Source: an uncultured Dorea sp.
Lineage (GTDB): Bacteria > Bacillota > Clostridia > Lachnospirales > Lachnospiraceae
DNA length: 61,867 nt
Direction: 5' to 3'
NCBI GenBank assembly: GCA_947652615.1
Contig: CANTDX010000013.1
Coordinates: forward strand, 1 to 61,867
Part shown: positions 51,339 through 60,254 of the stretch, one piece after another
Numbering within the stretch: the stretch's first letter is position 1
How the letters are laid out: each line of letters starts with the position of its first letter
Position numbers and translations under genes: made by a program
Notes under the pieces: model-generated
What the model was told of the DNA's origin: nothing
Databases searched by the model: none
The model's input: only the letters and a program-made list of their open reading frames with translations

Positions 51339-52205
51339 TCAGTTCATTTTATCAATCAGGTGATCAAGACTCTGGAAGGTATAGCCCATCTCTTCCCATT
51401 TGCCCAGCAGTTCGTCTAATATCTCGCCGTTGGTGCTGGAGGTGCTGTGCAGCAGTACGACCGCGCCCGGATGGATGCGGCCTAAGAGCTTGTCGAAGGC
51501 TTCCTCATGGGAGGGCTGCTTATCCTGGTACCAGTCCACGTAGGCGAGGCTCCAGAAGAATGTGTGATAGCCCATATCCTTTGCCATCTGCAGATTCTCG
51601 GTGCTGTATTTGCCCTGGGGAGGGCGGTAGTACCGGGTCATCTCTTCTCCGGTGATCTCTTTGTAAGCGTCTTCCACATCCTTCAATTCCTTTTCAAATG
51701 CTTCTTTTGTGGAGATCTTGGACATATCCGGATGGTTGTAGGTATGATTGCCTACGGTATGGCCTTCCTCATGCATACGCTTGATTAGATCGGGGCTTGT
51801 GGAGATAAAATTGCCGACGACGAAGAAGGCGGCGTTGGCGTTGTGCTTCTTAAGGGCATCCAGGATCGGCGCGGTATTGCCGTTCTCATAGCCGCAGTCG
51901 AAGGTCAGGTAGATCACCTTCTCGTCGGTATCTTCCGCATAGTATGTATCATATTTTTGCAGTTCGTCGAAGGTGGCGTTGGCAACCGGCGGCTGCCCTT
52001 CTTCCTGGAAGCTTAGGCCCCAGTTGTCGGCGGCGGGCGCGATGGCGGAGGATACGGCGGCTGAATCTGTTTCGTCAGAGCCTAAGACGCCCGGGTCGAT
52101 CTCCCGGGGAGCGAACTGCATAGCGGCAAAATGGCCGGCAAAGTAGGATGCGATCAACAGAAGGGCAATGCCGGCGATCTTGAGATGTTTTTTGTGAAAT
52201 GGCAT
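51339..52205 (-). CDS. PdaA-like polysaccharide deacetylase
   Basis: A 288-residue membrane-anchored or exported NodB-fold deacetylase. An N-terminal helix (IAGIALLLIASYFAGHFA) is followed by a linker and the catalytic domain (about 95-285) with TFDCGYENG (motif 1), GNHTYNHPDM (metal His pair), RPPQGKYS, FFWSLAYVDW and HPGAVVLLHS. The TFDxGYENG form is typical of PdaA, which deacetylates N-acetylmuramic acid on the way to spore muramic delta-lactam. Motif 1 has Cys-Gly where many NodB enzymes have Asp-Asp, as expected for this branch. A link to the nearby wall-polymer genes is possible. Confidence 0.88.
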   Translation of the reverse strand: MPFHKKHLKIAGIALLLIASYFAGHFAAMQFAPREIDPGVLGSDETDSAAVSSAIAPAADNWGLSFQEEGQPPVANATFDELQKYDTYYAEDTDEKVIYLTFDCGYENGNTAPILDALKKHNANAAFFVVGNFISTSPDLIKRMHEEGHTVGNHTYNHPDMSKISTKEAFEKELKDVEDAYKEITGEEMTRYYRPPQGKYSTENLQMAKDMGYHTFFWSLAYVDWYQDKQPSHEEAFDKLLGRIHPGAVVLLHSTSSTNGEILDELLGKWEEMGYTFQSLDHLIDKMN

Positions 52206-52280
52206 AGGTACTCCATTCGTTTTTAGTAATATATGTCTGCCATCCGGAAACTATTCGTCTCACAGTTGCTCTGCATTGCC

Positions 52281-52309
52281 TTGCAAAGTTGTCTGAAAGA
52301 GTGTAGAAT
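52281..52309 (+). promoter_or_regulatory. sigma-A promoter for the ArsC-like/adenosine deaminase transcript
   Basis: TTGCAA, a 17-base spacer, then TAGAAT, 49 bp before ATG 52358, in the 152-bp divergent gap. Confidence 0.65.
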
Positions 52310-52357
52310 GGGTAACAGTTTAGTACGTCTGAATAATCGGCATTAGGAGGAAGAAGG

Positions 52358-52702
52358 ATGTTATTGGTACATTACAAGAAATGCAGCACTTGCCAGAAGG
52401 CAAAGAGATGGCTGGAGGAACATGGTTTTGAATTCACGGAGAGGGATATCAAGGAGCAGAATCCGACCAAAGAGGAATTGAAGGAATGGCATGTTAAGAG
52501 CGGGATGCCTCTTAAGAAGTTCTTCAACACCAGCGGGATGCTCTACCGTGAGATGCAGCTTAAGGATAAGCTTCCTGATATGACAGAGGAAGAGCAGTAC
52601 GAGCTGCTGGCTTCGGACGGGATGCTGGTGAAGCGTCCGGTTCTGGTGACGGATACAACTGTTTTGACCGGTTTTCGTGAGAAGGAATGGGAGAAGCTGT
52701 AA
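52358..52702 (+). CDS. ArsC/Spx/YffB-family thioredoxin-like protein
   Basis: A 114-residue protein with the redox motif CSTCQKAKRWL near the N-terminus and LVKRPVLV near residue 90, as in the arsenate-reductase-related family. The CxxC is closer to Spx/YffB than to classical ArsC, which uses a single Cys. No arsenic genes are nearby, so an arsenate role is unlikely; a thiol or regulatory role is equally possible. AGGAGGAAG precedes the ATG. Confidence 0.88.
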   Translation: MLLVHYKKCSTCQKAKRWLEEHGFEFTERDIKEQNPTKEELKEWHVKSGMPLKKFFNTSGMLYREMQLKDKLPDMTEEEQYELLASDGMLVKRPVLVTDTTVLTGFREKEWEKL

Positions 52703-52704
52703 GA

Positions 52705-53673
52705 ATGAGTGATTTTATGGAGAAATATGGGCGGATAGACCTGCATCTGCATCTGGACGGGTCCTTGCCTGCGGGAACGATCCTGAAGCTTGCGGATAAG
52801 GACAATATTGCGCTTCCGGCGCAGACGGAGGAAGGATTGAGACCCTATATTACAGCGAAGAGAGATTGTCAGGATCTCAATGAATATCTCCGGTGTTTTA
52901 AGATCCCGCTGATGATACTGCAGACGGCGGAGAATCTTGAGGCGGCGTCTTATGAACTTGGGAGAGAGCTTGATCAGAAGGGGCTTCGTTATGCGGAAGT
53001 CCGTTTTGCGCCGCAGCTTCACGGGCAGCTTGGACTTACGCAGGAAGAGGCGGTACAGGCGGCGCTTGCGGGATTGGGCAAGGTGATGGAAGAGAGTGGG
53101 GGGCGGATCTTACTGAGAGCGGTCCTCTGCTGCATGCGAGGGGTGGGAACCCATGAGGCGAATCTTGAGACGGTGCGTACCGCGGCGAAGTATCTTAAGA
53201 AGGGTGCGGCAGCGGTAGATCTGGCCGGGGCAGAAGGACTGTATCCCACCGGGGATTTTGAGGAAGAATTTGTCCTGGCAAGAGAGCTGGGCGTGCCGTT
53301 CACCATTCACGCAGGGGAGGCGGACGGGCCGGAGAGTATCTGGAAGGCGCTGGAATTCGGCGCTGTAAGGATCGGGCATGGAGTGCGCGCCGCAGAAGAT
53401 GAGAAGCTGATGGAAGAGCTTGCAAGACGGGGGATTGTCCTTGAGATGTGCCCGTCCAGCAATCTGCAGACCAAGGCGGTGACGAGGATTACGGATTACC
53501 CGCTTCGGGAATATCTGCGAAGGGGGATCAAGGCCACGGTGAACAGTGACAATATGACGGTGTCGGATACCTGGGTCGGCAGGGAATTCGCATTGCTGGC
53601 GCGGGAATATGGCCTGATAGAGGCGGAAGCAGAGAGATTGCTTAGGAATGCCCAAGAGGCAGCGTTCGAATAG
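52705..53673 (+). CDS. add: adenosine deaminase family protein
   Basis: A 322-residue metal-dependent deaminase converting adenosine to inosine. DLHLHLDGSLP supplies two zinc-binding His, TIHAGEADGPESIW the third His and the catalytic Glu, RIGHGVRA the next conserved His, and TVNSDNMTVSDT the zinc-binding Asp. The canonical Asp-Asp pair appears as Asp-Asn (SDN), a known variant in the clostridial branch as far as I recall. ATG 52705 has GGGAG about 12 bases upstream; ATG 52687 overlapping the previous gene is an alternative. Confidence 0.9.
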   Translation: MSDFMEKYGRIDLHLHLDGSLPAGTILKLADKDNIALPAQTEEGLRPYITAKRDCQDLNEYLRCFKIPLMILQTAENLEAASYELGRELDQKGLRYAEVRFAPQLHGQLGLTQEEAVQAALAGLGKVMEESGGRILLRAVLCCMRGVGTHEANLETVRTAAKYLKKGAAAVDLAGAEGLYPTGDFEEEFVLARELGVPFTIHAGEADGPESIWKALEFGAVRIGHGVRAAEDEKLMEELARRGIVLEMCPSSNLQTKAVTRITDYPLREYLRRGIKATVNSDNMTVSDTWVGREFALLAREYGLIEAEAERLLRNAQEAAFE

Positions 53674-53709
53674 CCGTAGAGGGAGTTTACAGAAGAAGGG
53701 AGCAGTAAC

Positions 53710-54279
53710 ATGGGAATCGCGGAGTTATTTCTGATCGCGGTGGGGCTTTCGATGGACGCGTTCGCCGTATCCGTCTGCAAGGGTCTTGCGATGAAGAGAT
53801 GTACATGGGGCAAGGCATGTCTTGTAGGAGCGTATTTTGGGATATTCCAGGCGGGTATGCCTCTGGCGGGGTATTTCCTGGGGGTGCAGTTCCGTGATAT
53901 CATCACCTCCATTGATCACTGGATCGCATTTGTCCTGCTTGGCTTTATAGGCGGCAATATGGTCCGGGAGGTCTTCAAGAGCGGGGATGAGGAATGCTGC
54001 CAGGATACGGATGCGTCCCTGGATGTACGGACGATGCTGGGGCTTGCGGTGGCTACCAGTATCGACGCGCTTGCGGTGGGAGTGACGTTCGCCTTCCTGA
54101 AGGTGGATATCGTACCTGCCGTCAGCTTTATCGGGATGATTACATTTACTTTATCCGCTGCAGGTGTTAGAATAGGCAATATATTTGGGACAAGATATCA
54201 GGCGAAGGCGCAGCTTTTCGGTGGGATCATCCTGATCCTTATGGGAGTGAAGATTCTGCTTGAGCATTTGGGCGTATAA
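53710..54279 (+). CDS. mntP: manganese efflux pump MntP
   Basis: A 189-residue, six-helix membrane protein. Motifs are [17 protein letters not shown] in helix 1 and [19 protein letters not shown] in the second half; the conserved Asp in each repeat is part of the Mn(II) path. Length and duplicated topology match MntP. Only 36 bp separate it from the previous gene, so there is no room for the yybP-ykoY Mn riboswitch that often controls mntP. Confidence 0.93.
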   Translation: MGIAELFLIAVGLSMDAFAVSVCKGLAMKRCTWGKACLVGAYFGIFQAGMPLAGYFLGVQFRDIITSIDHWIAFVLLGFIGGNMVREVFKSGDEECCQDTDASLDVRTMLGLAVATSIDALAVGVTFAFLKVDIVPAVSFIGMITFTLSAAGVRIGNIFGTRYQAKAQLFGGIILILMGVKILLEHLGV

Positions 54280-54317
54280 GTCTGCGATAGAACAGGTGTA
54301 AGTGAAGGAGAAGAATC

Positions 54318-55271
54318 ATGAGATGGAATCAGTTTCGGTTGACGACGACCGCAGAGGCAGAGGATATTGTAAGCAGTATGCTGATGGACCTGGGGATCCA
54401 GGGAGTCCAGATCGAGGATAAGGTGCCCCTGACGAAGGAGGACAAGGAGCAGATGTTCGTGGATATCCTTCCGGACATCCCGGAGGATGACGGGAAGGCC
54501 TATCTGACCTTTTACCTGGATGAAGGGGAGGATCAGAGAACCATACTGATGAAGGTCAGGAAGGAACTGGAGGAGATGCGGGACTTCCTTGATGTGGGGG
54601 AATGTACCATCGAGGAGTCACAGACGGAGGATGTAGACTGGGTAAATAACTGGAAGCAGTATTTCCACCAGTTCTATATCGACGATATCCTGGTGATTCC
54701 GTCCTGGGAGAAGGTGGAGGCGAAGGATGAAGATAAGCTGGTCATTCACATTGATCCGGGAACTGCGTTTGGGACGGGAACGCACGAGACGACCCAGTTA
54801 TGTATCCGTCAGTTGAAGAGATACGTCACGAAGGGAGCGCGGATCCTGGATGTGGGATGCGGCAGCGGGATCCTTGGCATGCTTGCGCTTAAGTTCGGGG
54901 CAGCTTATTCGGTGGGGACAGACTTGGACCCTAACGCCATTGACGCATCCCATGAGAATATGGAGGTCAACGGCATCTCAAGGGAGCAGTATGAGGTCAT
55001 GATCGGGAATATCATAGACGATCAGGCGGTGCAGGATGCCGTTGGGTATGAGAGATACGATGTGGTTGTTGCCAATATCCTGGCAGAGGTACTGGTACCG
55101 CTGACGCCAGTCATCGTCCGTCAGATGAAGACGGGAGGGATCTATATCACCAGCGGGATCATAGACGGGAAGGAGACGGTCGTTGCAGAGGCAGTGAAGG
55201 CAGCAGGGTTAGAGGTTTTGGAAGTGAACCGTCAGGGAGAATGGGTATCTGTGACGGCGAGAAAGAATTAG
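54318..55271 (+). CDS. prmA: ribosomal protein L11 methyltransferase
   Basis: A 317-residue SAM-dependent enzyme. The N-terminal substrate-recognition domain is about 1-110. The catalytic domain has GTAFGTGTHETTQLC, DVGCGSGILGMLALKFGA (motif I), VVANILAEVLVPL (the NIL motif) and a terminal strand. It methylates L11. It ends nine bases before the rsmE start. Confidence 0.96.
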   Translation: MRWNQFRLTTTAEAEDIVSSMLMDLGIQGVQIEDKVPLTKEDKEQMFVDILPDIPEDDGKAYLTFYLDEGEDQRTILMKVRKELEEMRDFLDVGECTIEESQTEDVDWVNNWKQYFHQFYIDDILVIPSWEKVEAKDEDKLVIHIDPGTAFGTGTHETTQLCIRQLKRYVTKGARILDVGCGSGILGMLALKFGAAYSVGTDLDPNAIDASHENMEVNGISREQYEVMIGNIIDDQAVQDAVGYERYDVVVANILAEVLVPLTPVIVRQMKTGGIYITSGIIDGKETVVAEAVKAAGLEVLEVNRQGEWVSVTARKN

Positions 55272-55279
55272 GAGAAGAG

Positions 55280-56017
55280 ATGCAGCACTTTTTTGTGACG
55301 CCCGCCCAGGTTCGGGAAGGGCAGATCTATATAGAAGGTTCGGATGTGAACCATATGAAGAATGTTCTTCGCATGAGGATCGGCGAGGAACTGATGGTAA
55401 GCGACGGGGATAATCTGAAGTACCGGTGCGCGGTAGAAGCATATAGGGAGGATACGGTCTTCCTTCGGATCCTTGAGAAGATGCAGGCGGATACAGAGCT
55501 TGCTTCCAGGATCTGTCTGTTTCAGGGGCTTCCTAAGCAGGACAAGATGGAGCTGATCGTACAGAAAGCGGTAGAGCTTGGGGCAGCCCAGGTAATTCCG
55601 GTCAGCACCAGACGTTCCGTAGTGAAGCTGGATGCGAAGAAGGCGGCGAAGAAGACAGAGCGGTGGCAGGAGATTGCAAGGAGTGCGGCGAAGCAGGCAG
55701 GGCGGGGGTATATCCCCAAGGTGACGCCGGTGATGTCTTACCGGGATGCGCTTGAGTACGCGAAGGAACTGGATGTGCTGTTGATCCCTTATGAGCTGGA
55801 ACGGGGCATGGACGAGACGAAGAGTGTCATCGAGTCGATCCGGTCCGGGCAGTCCGTCGCAGTATTCATCGGCCCTGAGGGCGGATTCGAGAGGGAAGAG
55901 GTGGAGCAGGCCTTAGAACACGGGGCGAAGGCGATCACACTTGGAAGGCGTATCCTGCGGACGGAGACCGCCGGTTTGGCGGCGCTGTCGATCCTTATGT
56001 TCCATTTGGAGGATTAA
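55280..56017 (+). CDS. rsmE: 16S rRNA (uracil1498-N3)-methyltransferase
   Basis: A 245-residue SPOUT methyltransferase. An N-terminal PUA-like domain (MQHFFVTPAQVREGQIYIEG) precedes the knotted C-terminal domain with FIGPEGGFEREEVEQA and LGRRILRTETAGLAAL. AGGAG seven bases before ATG 55280 fixes the start; the longer frame from 55241 overlaps prmA. The prmA-rsmE pair is conserved in Firmicutes. Confidence 0.96.
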   Translation: MQHFFVTPAQVREGQIYIEGSDVNHMKNVLRMRIGEELMVSDGDNLKYRCAVEAYREDTVFLRILEKMQADTELASRICLFQGLPKQDKMELIVQKAVELGAAQVIPVSTRRSVVKLDAKKAAKKTERWQEIARSAAKQAGRGYIPKVTPVMSYRDALEYAKELDVLLIPYELERGMDETKSVIESIRSGQSVAVFIGPEGGFEREEVEQALEHGAKAITLGRRILRTETAGLAALSILMFHLED

Positions 56018-56061
56018 TGCATATTCTGGTAGTAAGAAAATAATAATCAGGAGTGAAATGA

Positions 56062-57219
56062 ATGGAAGAAGTATATTTAGATAACTCTGCGACGACGATG
56101 GCTTATGAGTGCGTAGGCGATATCGTCAGGAAGGTCATGTGCAAGGATTACGGCAATCCGTCTTCCATGCATGCCAAGGGAGTTGAGGCAGAGCAATATA
56201 TAAAAGAAGCAAAAGAAACATTTGCGAAGCTTTTGAAGGTGAAGGATAAGGAGATCTTCTTTACTTCCGGAGGTACGGAGAGCGATAACCTGGCGCTTCG
56301 CGGCGCTGCACATGCAAACCAGCGGGCAGGGAAGCATCTGATCACCTCAGCCATCGAGCATCCTGCCATCATCAATACCATGCGCCACCTGGAGGAAGAG
56401 GGGTTCCGTGTGACCTATCTCCCGGTGGACCGTTACGGAAGGATCAAGCTGGAGGCGCTTAAGGAGGCGCTGTGCGAGGATACGATCCTGGTGTCCGTCA
56501 TGTACGTGAACAACGAAGTCGGCTCCGTACAGCCAATCCAGGAAGCGGCGAGTATCGTGAAAGCATACAATAAGAACATCCTGTTTCATGTGGACGCCGT
56601 ACAGGGCTTCGGCAAATACCGGATCTATCCAGGGAAGCTTAAGGTAGACCTGTGCTCTGTAAGCGGCCATAAGATCCATGGACCAAAGGGAACGGGAGTC
56701 TTATATATCGGGGAGAATGTGAAGATCAAGCCCATCGTGTACGGCGGGGAGCAGCAGAAGAATGTCCGCTCCGGTACGGAGAACGTTCCGGGGATCGCGG
56801 GGCTTTCGCTTGCCGCGAAGACGATCTATCAAGATCTGGATGTGAAGGTTGCGAAGATGAGAAGCCTTAAGAAGCATTTTATCGAGGGAGTCGGCGGAAT
56901 CGAGGACACGACGATCCACGGCCTGTATGACGAGACGTCGGCCCCGCATATCATCAGCGTCGGCTTTGCGGGTATCCGAAGCGAAGTGCTCCTGCATGCT
57001 CTGGAGGAAAAAGGAATCTATGTATCCTCCGGTTCGGCATGCGCGTCCAATCACCCTCAGGTCAGCGGCGTCCTCAGAGGCATCGGGGCAAGACAGGAAT
57101 TCCTGGATGCCACATTAAGATTCAGTATGTCAGAATTTACAACACTGCAGGAGATTGACTATACTTTAGATACCCTATATAATATAGTACCAAGGCTTCG
57201 GAAATATACCAGGCGTTGA
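56062..57219 (+). CDS. cysteine desulfurase (NifS/IscS family)
   Basis: A 385-residue PLP enzyme supplying sulfur. It has YLDNSATTMAYECV, TSGGTESDNLALRG, the PLP-lysine region SVSGHKIHGPKGTG and the active-site Cys in SSGSACASNHP. It lies directly upstream of thiI, as in Bacillus where the paired NifZ desulfurase serves tRNA thiolation. This ThiI has no rhodanese domain, so this desulfurase is its likely direct sulfur donor. Confidence 0.95.
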   Translation: MEEVYLDNSATTMAYECVGDIVRKVMCKDYGNPSSMHAKGVEAEQYIKEAKETFAKLLKVKDKEIFFTSGGTESDNLALRGAAHANQRAGKHLITSAIEHPAIINTMRHLEEEGFRVTYLPVDRYGRIKLEALKEALCEDTILVSVMYVNNEVGSVQPIQEAASIVKAYNKNILFHVDAVQGFGKYRIYPGKLKVDLCSVSGHKIHGPKGTGVLYIGENVKIKPIVYGGEQQKNVRSGTENVPGIAGLSLAAKTIYQDLDVKVAKMRSLKKHFIEGVGGIEDTTIHGLYDETSAPHIISVGFAGIRSEVLLHALEEKGIYVSSGSACASNHPQVSGVLRGIGARQEFLDATLRFSMSEFTTLQEIDYTLDTLYNIVPRLRKYTRR

Positions 57220-57248
57220 AGAGAATTTGAGATCAGAGGAGAAAGGAT

Positions 57249-58430
57249 ATGAGATATCATACTTTTTTAATAAAATACGGTGAGATCGGGATCAAAGGCA
57301 AGAACCGCTATCTGTTTGAGGACGCGCTCGTCAGGCAGGTGCGGTTCGCACTGAAGGACGTAGACGGCGAGTTTGAGGTTCATAAGTCCCAGGCCAGGAT
57401 CTATGTGGACTGCGGGGAAGATTATGATTACGAGGATGCGGTGGAGCATCTTAGGAGGGTGTTCGGGATCGTGGGGATCTGTCCGGTAGTCCGTATGGAG
57501 GATCAGGGTTTTGAACAGCTTAAGAAGGATGTGGTTGCTTACATGGACGAGGCTTATCCAGACAAGCGCCTGACCTTCAAGGTGGAAGCCAGGCGTGCAA
57601 GGAAGTCTTATCCAAGGACTTCTATGGAGATCAACTGTGACTTGGGCGAGGCGATTCTCGAAGCGTTCCCGGAGACGAAGGTGAATGTGCATCATCCGGA
57701 CGTGATGCTGAATGTGGAGATCCGTAACGAGATCTATGTCTATTCTCAGATCATCCCCGGAGCGGGCGGGATGCCTGTGGGAACCAACGGGAAGGCAATG
57801 CTTCTGCTGTCCGGCGGGATCGACAGTCCGGTGGCGGGATATATGATCTCCAAGCGGGGAGTCGGGATTGAGGCGACCTATTTCCATGCACCTCCGTATA
57901 CCAGTGAGCGCGCGAAGCAGAAGGTGGTGGATCTGGCAAGGATCGTGTCGAGATACGCGGGTCCGGTGAAGCTGCATGTGGTGAATTTTACAGACATCCA
58001 GTTATATATCTATGATCAGTGCCCCCATGACGAGCTGACCATCATTATGCGCCGGTATATGATGCGGATCGCAGAGCATTTCGCGAAGAAGGACGGGTGC
58101 CTTGGCCTGATCACGGGCGAGAGCATCGGGCAGGTGGCGAGCCAGACGATGCAGAGCCTTGCCGCGACCAATGATGTGTGTACGATTCCGGTGTACAGGC
58201 CGGTGATCGGATATGACAAGCAGGAGATCGTCAATATCGCGGAGAAGATCGGGACCTATGAGACTTCCATCCTGCCGTTTGAGGATTGCTGTACCATATT
58301 TGTGGCGAAGCATCCGGTGACGAAGCCCAATGTAGAGGTCATCCGCCGGTCGGAGGAGAAGCTTGAGGAGAAGATAGACGAGCTGTTCTGGCAGGCGATA
58401 GATACTGCGGAGATCATTGAGGTAAAATAG
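57249..58430 (+). CDS. thiI: tRNA 4-thiouridine synthetase ThiI
   Basis: A 393-residue enzyme. An N-terminal ferredoxin-like/THUMP region (about 1-165) is followed by a PP-loop AANH domain with LLSGGIDSPVAGYMISKRG and FEDCCTIFVAKHP. It forms 4-thiouridine at position 8 of tRNA. It lacks the C-terminal rhodanese domain of E. coli ThiI, as is usual in Firmicutes. It is followed by a bidirectional terminator. Confidence 0.95.
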   Translation: MRYHTFLIKYGEIGIKGKNRYLFEDALVRQVRFALKDVDGEFEVHKSQARIYVDCGEDYDYEDAVEHLRRVFGIVGICPVVRMEDQGFEQLKKDVVAYMDEAYPDKRLTFKVEARRARKSYPRTSMEINCDLGEAILEAFPETKVNVHHPDVMLNVEIRNEIYVYSQIIPGAGGMPVGTNGKAMLLLSGGIDSPVAGYMISKRGVGIEATYFHAPPYTSERAKQKVVDLARIVSRYAGPVKLHVVNFTDIQLYIYDQCPHDELTIIMRRYMMRIAEHFAKKDGCLGLITGESIGQVASQTMQSLAATNDVCTIPVYRPVIGYDKQEIVNIAEKIGTYETSILPFEDCCTIFVAKHPVTKPNVEVIRRSEEKLEEKIDELFWQAIDTAEIIEVK

Positions 58431-58443
58431 ATACAAATGAAAA

Positions 58444-58475
58444 GGACCGGGTCTGCAAAGCAGACCGGCCCTTAC
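58444..58475. terminator. bidirectional terminator after thiI
   Basis: GG-CCGGGTCTGC and GCAGACC-GG-CC pair around AAA. A T-run is present on the minus-strand side (CCTTTTC). A further nested inverted repeat (58480-58520, AGCTTATAT ... ATATAAGC with GCCGTGCACGGC inside) covers the stop codon of the HPr-like gene. Confidence 0.65.
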
Positions 58476-58508
58476 TGCCGAAGCTTATATGCGTGCCGTG
58501 CACGGCGG

Positions 58509-58745
58509 TTATTCACAGATATAAGCCTTCAGCGCTTCAAGGATCGTGTCGATCACTGCGGTGTCGGCGTGGATGTTAAGATCGATCGGCTTGGAGAGAT
58601 CCAGGCTGAAGATACCCATGATGGATTTGGCGTCAATTACATATCTGCCGGATACCAGATCGAAGTCATAATCGAATTTGGTGATATCATTTACAAAAGA
58701 TTTTACCTTGTCAATAGAGTTTAATGATATCTGAACTGTTTTCAT
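58509..58745 (-). CDS. HPr-like protein lacking the active-site histidine
   Basis: A 78-residue HPr-fold protein. KSIMGIFSLDLSKPIDL matches the HPr region around regulatory Ser46, but the usual GIHARPA phosphorylation site is replaced by LNSIDKVKSFVND, with no His. It therefore cannot carry PTS phosphate and may be a regulator, analogous in principle to Crh. GGGAGG sits eight bases before ATG 58745; the longer frame starting at 58856 covers the promoter and is rejected. Confidence 0.85.
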   Translation of the reverse strand: MKTVQISLNSIDKVKSFVNDITKFDYDFDLVSGRYVIDAKSIMGIFSLDLSKPIDLNIHADTAVIDTILEALKAYICE

Positions 58746-58791
58746 TGGAAAATACCTCCCTGTCAATGATTCTATATTGTGTTTGTTATTT

Positions 58792-58821
58792 ACAACAGAC
58801 TTGCCAGCAAGTAACTGTTGT
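58792..58821 (-). promoter_or_regulatory. 5' leader hairpin of the HPr-like gene
   Basis: On the minus strand ACAACAG and ACTTGC pair with GCAAGT and CTGTTGT (13 bp total, 2-base bulge, 2-base apical gap). It lies between the promoter and the start codon, without a T-run. It could be a protein-binding RNA element or an operator. Confidence 0.45.
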
Positions 58822-58827
58822 ATATCC

Positions 58828-58856
58828 ATCTTAAGAGGAAGAGGTGGAAAAGTCAA
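58828..58856 (-). promoter_or_regulatory. sigma-A promoter for the HPr-like gene
   Basis: On the minus strand TTGACT, a 17-base spacer, then TAAGAT, giving a 5' leader of about 75 nt. Confidence 0.6.
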
Positions 58857-58892
58857 GAAACAATTTGCAAAAGTTGGAAAAAAGGAGAAATT

Positions 58893-60197
58893 ATGAAAAA
58901 GGCGGCATTACATAATCTGGGGTGTAAGGTGAACGGGTATGAGACGGAGGCGATGCAAGAGCTGTTGGTGAAGAACGGATATGAGATCGTACCGTTTCAG
59001 GATACGGCGGATGTCTATATCGTGAATACCTGCACGGTCACCAATGTGGCGGACCGCAAGTCAAGGCAAATGCTGCACCGGGCGAGAAAGAAGAATCCGG
59101 ATGCGGTTGTGGTGGCATGCGGCTGTTATGTACAGGCGAAGCAGGGGGAGTTAGACGAGAGTGTGGATATTGTGATCGGGAATAACCGGAAGAAGGACTT
59201 GATCGAGATATTGAAGGCTTATGAGGAAGACAGGCAGGACTGTGCAGGAAGGGCCTCCGACAGACACGTAGAACTGGCGGATATTAACCGTGTCAGAGAG
59301 TATGAAGAGCTTAGGCTTGAGAGTACGGCAGAGCATACCCGTGTCTATGTGAAGGTCCAGGACGGGTGCAACCAGTTCTGTTCCTACTGTATTATCCCCT
59401 ATGCCAGAGGGCGGGTCAGAAGCCGGAGCAGGGACAGCGTGACAGGAGAAGTACGGCAGCTGGCCGACAACGGCTATAAGGAAGTGGTGCTGACGGGAAT
59501 CCACCTAAGCTCTTACGGTGTTGACACGAAAGACAGCCTGTTAGGGCTGATCCATGCGATACATGAGATCCCCGGGATCAGGCGGATCCGCCTGGGATCC
59601 TTGGAACCGGGGATCATCACGGAGGAATTCGCGGCTGCGATCGCGAAGCTTCCCAAGATCTGCCCGCATTTCCATCTGTCCCTGCAGAGCGGCTGCGATG
59701 CGACCCTTCGGAGGATGAACCGCCGGTATACATCCGGAGAATATTATGAGAAATGTATCCTTCTGCGGAAATATTTCGCCCGTCCGGCCCTGACGACGGA
59801 TGTGATCGTTGGATTCCCCGGCGAGACGGAAGAAGAATATGCGAAGTCCAGGGCGTTTATAGACAAAGTGGATTTCTATGAGACCCATGTGTTCAAATAC
59901 TCGAAACGGACCGGAACAAGGGCGGCCGTGATGGAGAACCAGGTGCCGGAGGAGATCAAGAACATAAGGAGCAGCGACCTGCTTGCCCTTGGAAGAAGAA
60001 AGCGCAGGGAATACGAGGAAGGGCTGATCGGGACGGTGCAGGAGGTTCTGATGGAAGAAGAGATCCTTGTAGAAGGAGAGCGGTATCAGGTCGGCCATAC
60101 CAGAGAATATGTGAAGGTTGGACAGAAAACGGACGAAAACAGGGTGAATCAGATAGTAAATGTAGAAATTAAGAATCGTTTGCAAATAATTCATTGA
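58893..60197 (+). CDS. mtaB: tRNA (N6-threonylcarbamoyladenosine(37)-C2)-methylthiotransferase
   Basis: A 434-residue radical-SAM methylthiotransferase. The N-terminal UPF0004 domain has LGCKVNGYETEAM and further cluster-binding Cys in NTCTVTN and ACGCYVQ. The radical-SAM core has CNQFCSYCIIPYARGRVRS, and a C-terminal TRAM domain is present. The KVNxxE form and length match MtaB rather than MiaB or RimO. AAGGAG precedes ATG 58893; the longer frame from 58818 is upstream promoter sequence. Confidence 0.94.
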   Translation: MKKAALHNLGCKVNGYETEAMQELLVKNGYEIVPFQDTADVYIVNTCTVTNVADRKSRQMLHRARKKNPDAVVVACGCYVQAKQGELDESVDIVIGNNRKKDLIEILKAYEEDRQDCAGRASDRHVELADINRVREYEELRLESTAEHTRVYVKVQDGCNQFCSYCIIPYARGRVRSRSRDSVTGEVRQLADNGYKEVVLTGIHLSSYGVDTKDSLLGLIHAIHEIPGIRRIRLGSLEPGIITEEFAAAIAKLPKICPHFHLSLQSGCDATLRRMNRRYTSGEYYEKCILLRKYFARPALTTDVIVGFPGETEEEYAKSRAFIDKVDFYETHVFKYSKRTGTRAAVMENQVPEEIKNIRSSDLLALGRRKRREYEEGLIGTVQEVLMEEEILVEGERYQVGHTREYVKVGQKTDENRVNQIVNVEIKNRLQIIH

Positions 60198-60222
60198 ATT
60201 TTTCCGGTCAATGGGTTAGAAT
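60194..60222 (+). promoter_or_regulatory. sigma-A promoter for the ireB-ruvX-fur block
   Basis: TTGAAT, a 17-base spacer, then TAGAAT; the -35 box overlaps the mtaB stop codon. It is about 33 bp before the ireB start. Confidence 0.6.
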
Positions 60223-60254
60223 AACTATGAAGTATTTTTGGAGGACGTGAGTAT

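Noticed and set aside
52358..52702. Arsenate resistance function for the ArsC-like gene
   Set aside because: No arsenic transporter or regulator nearby, and the CxxC motif is of the Spx/YffB type.
53674..53709. yybP-ykoY manganese riboswitch upstream of mntP
   Set aside because: The gap is 36 bp and shows no riboswitch-like structure.
58437..58724. 95-residue plus-strand frame after thiI
   Set aside because: It runs antisense through the HPr-like gene and through the terminator hairpin; no ribosome site at its start.
58818..58892. 25-residue N-terminal extension of MtaB
   Set aside because: It overlaps the divergent promoter and leader hairpin, and the AAGGAG site points to ATG 58893.
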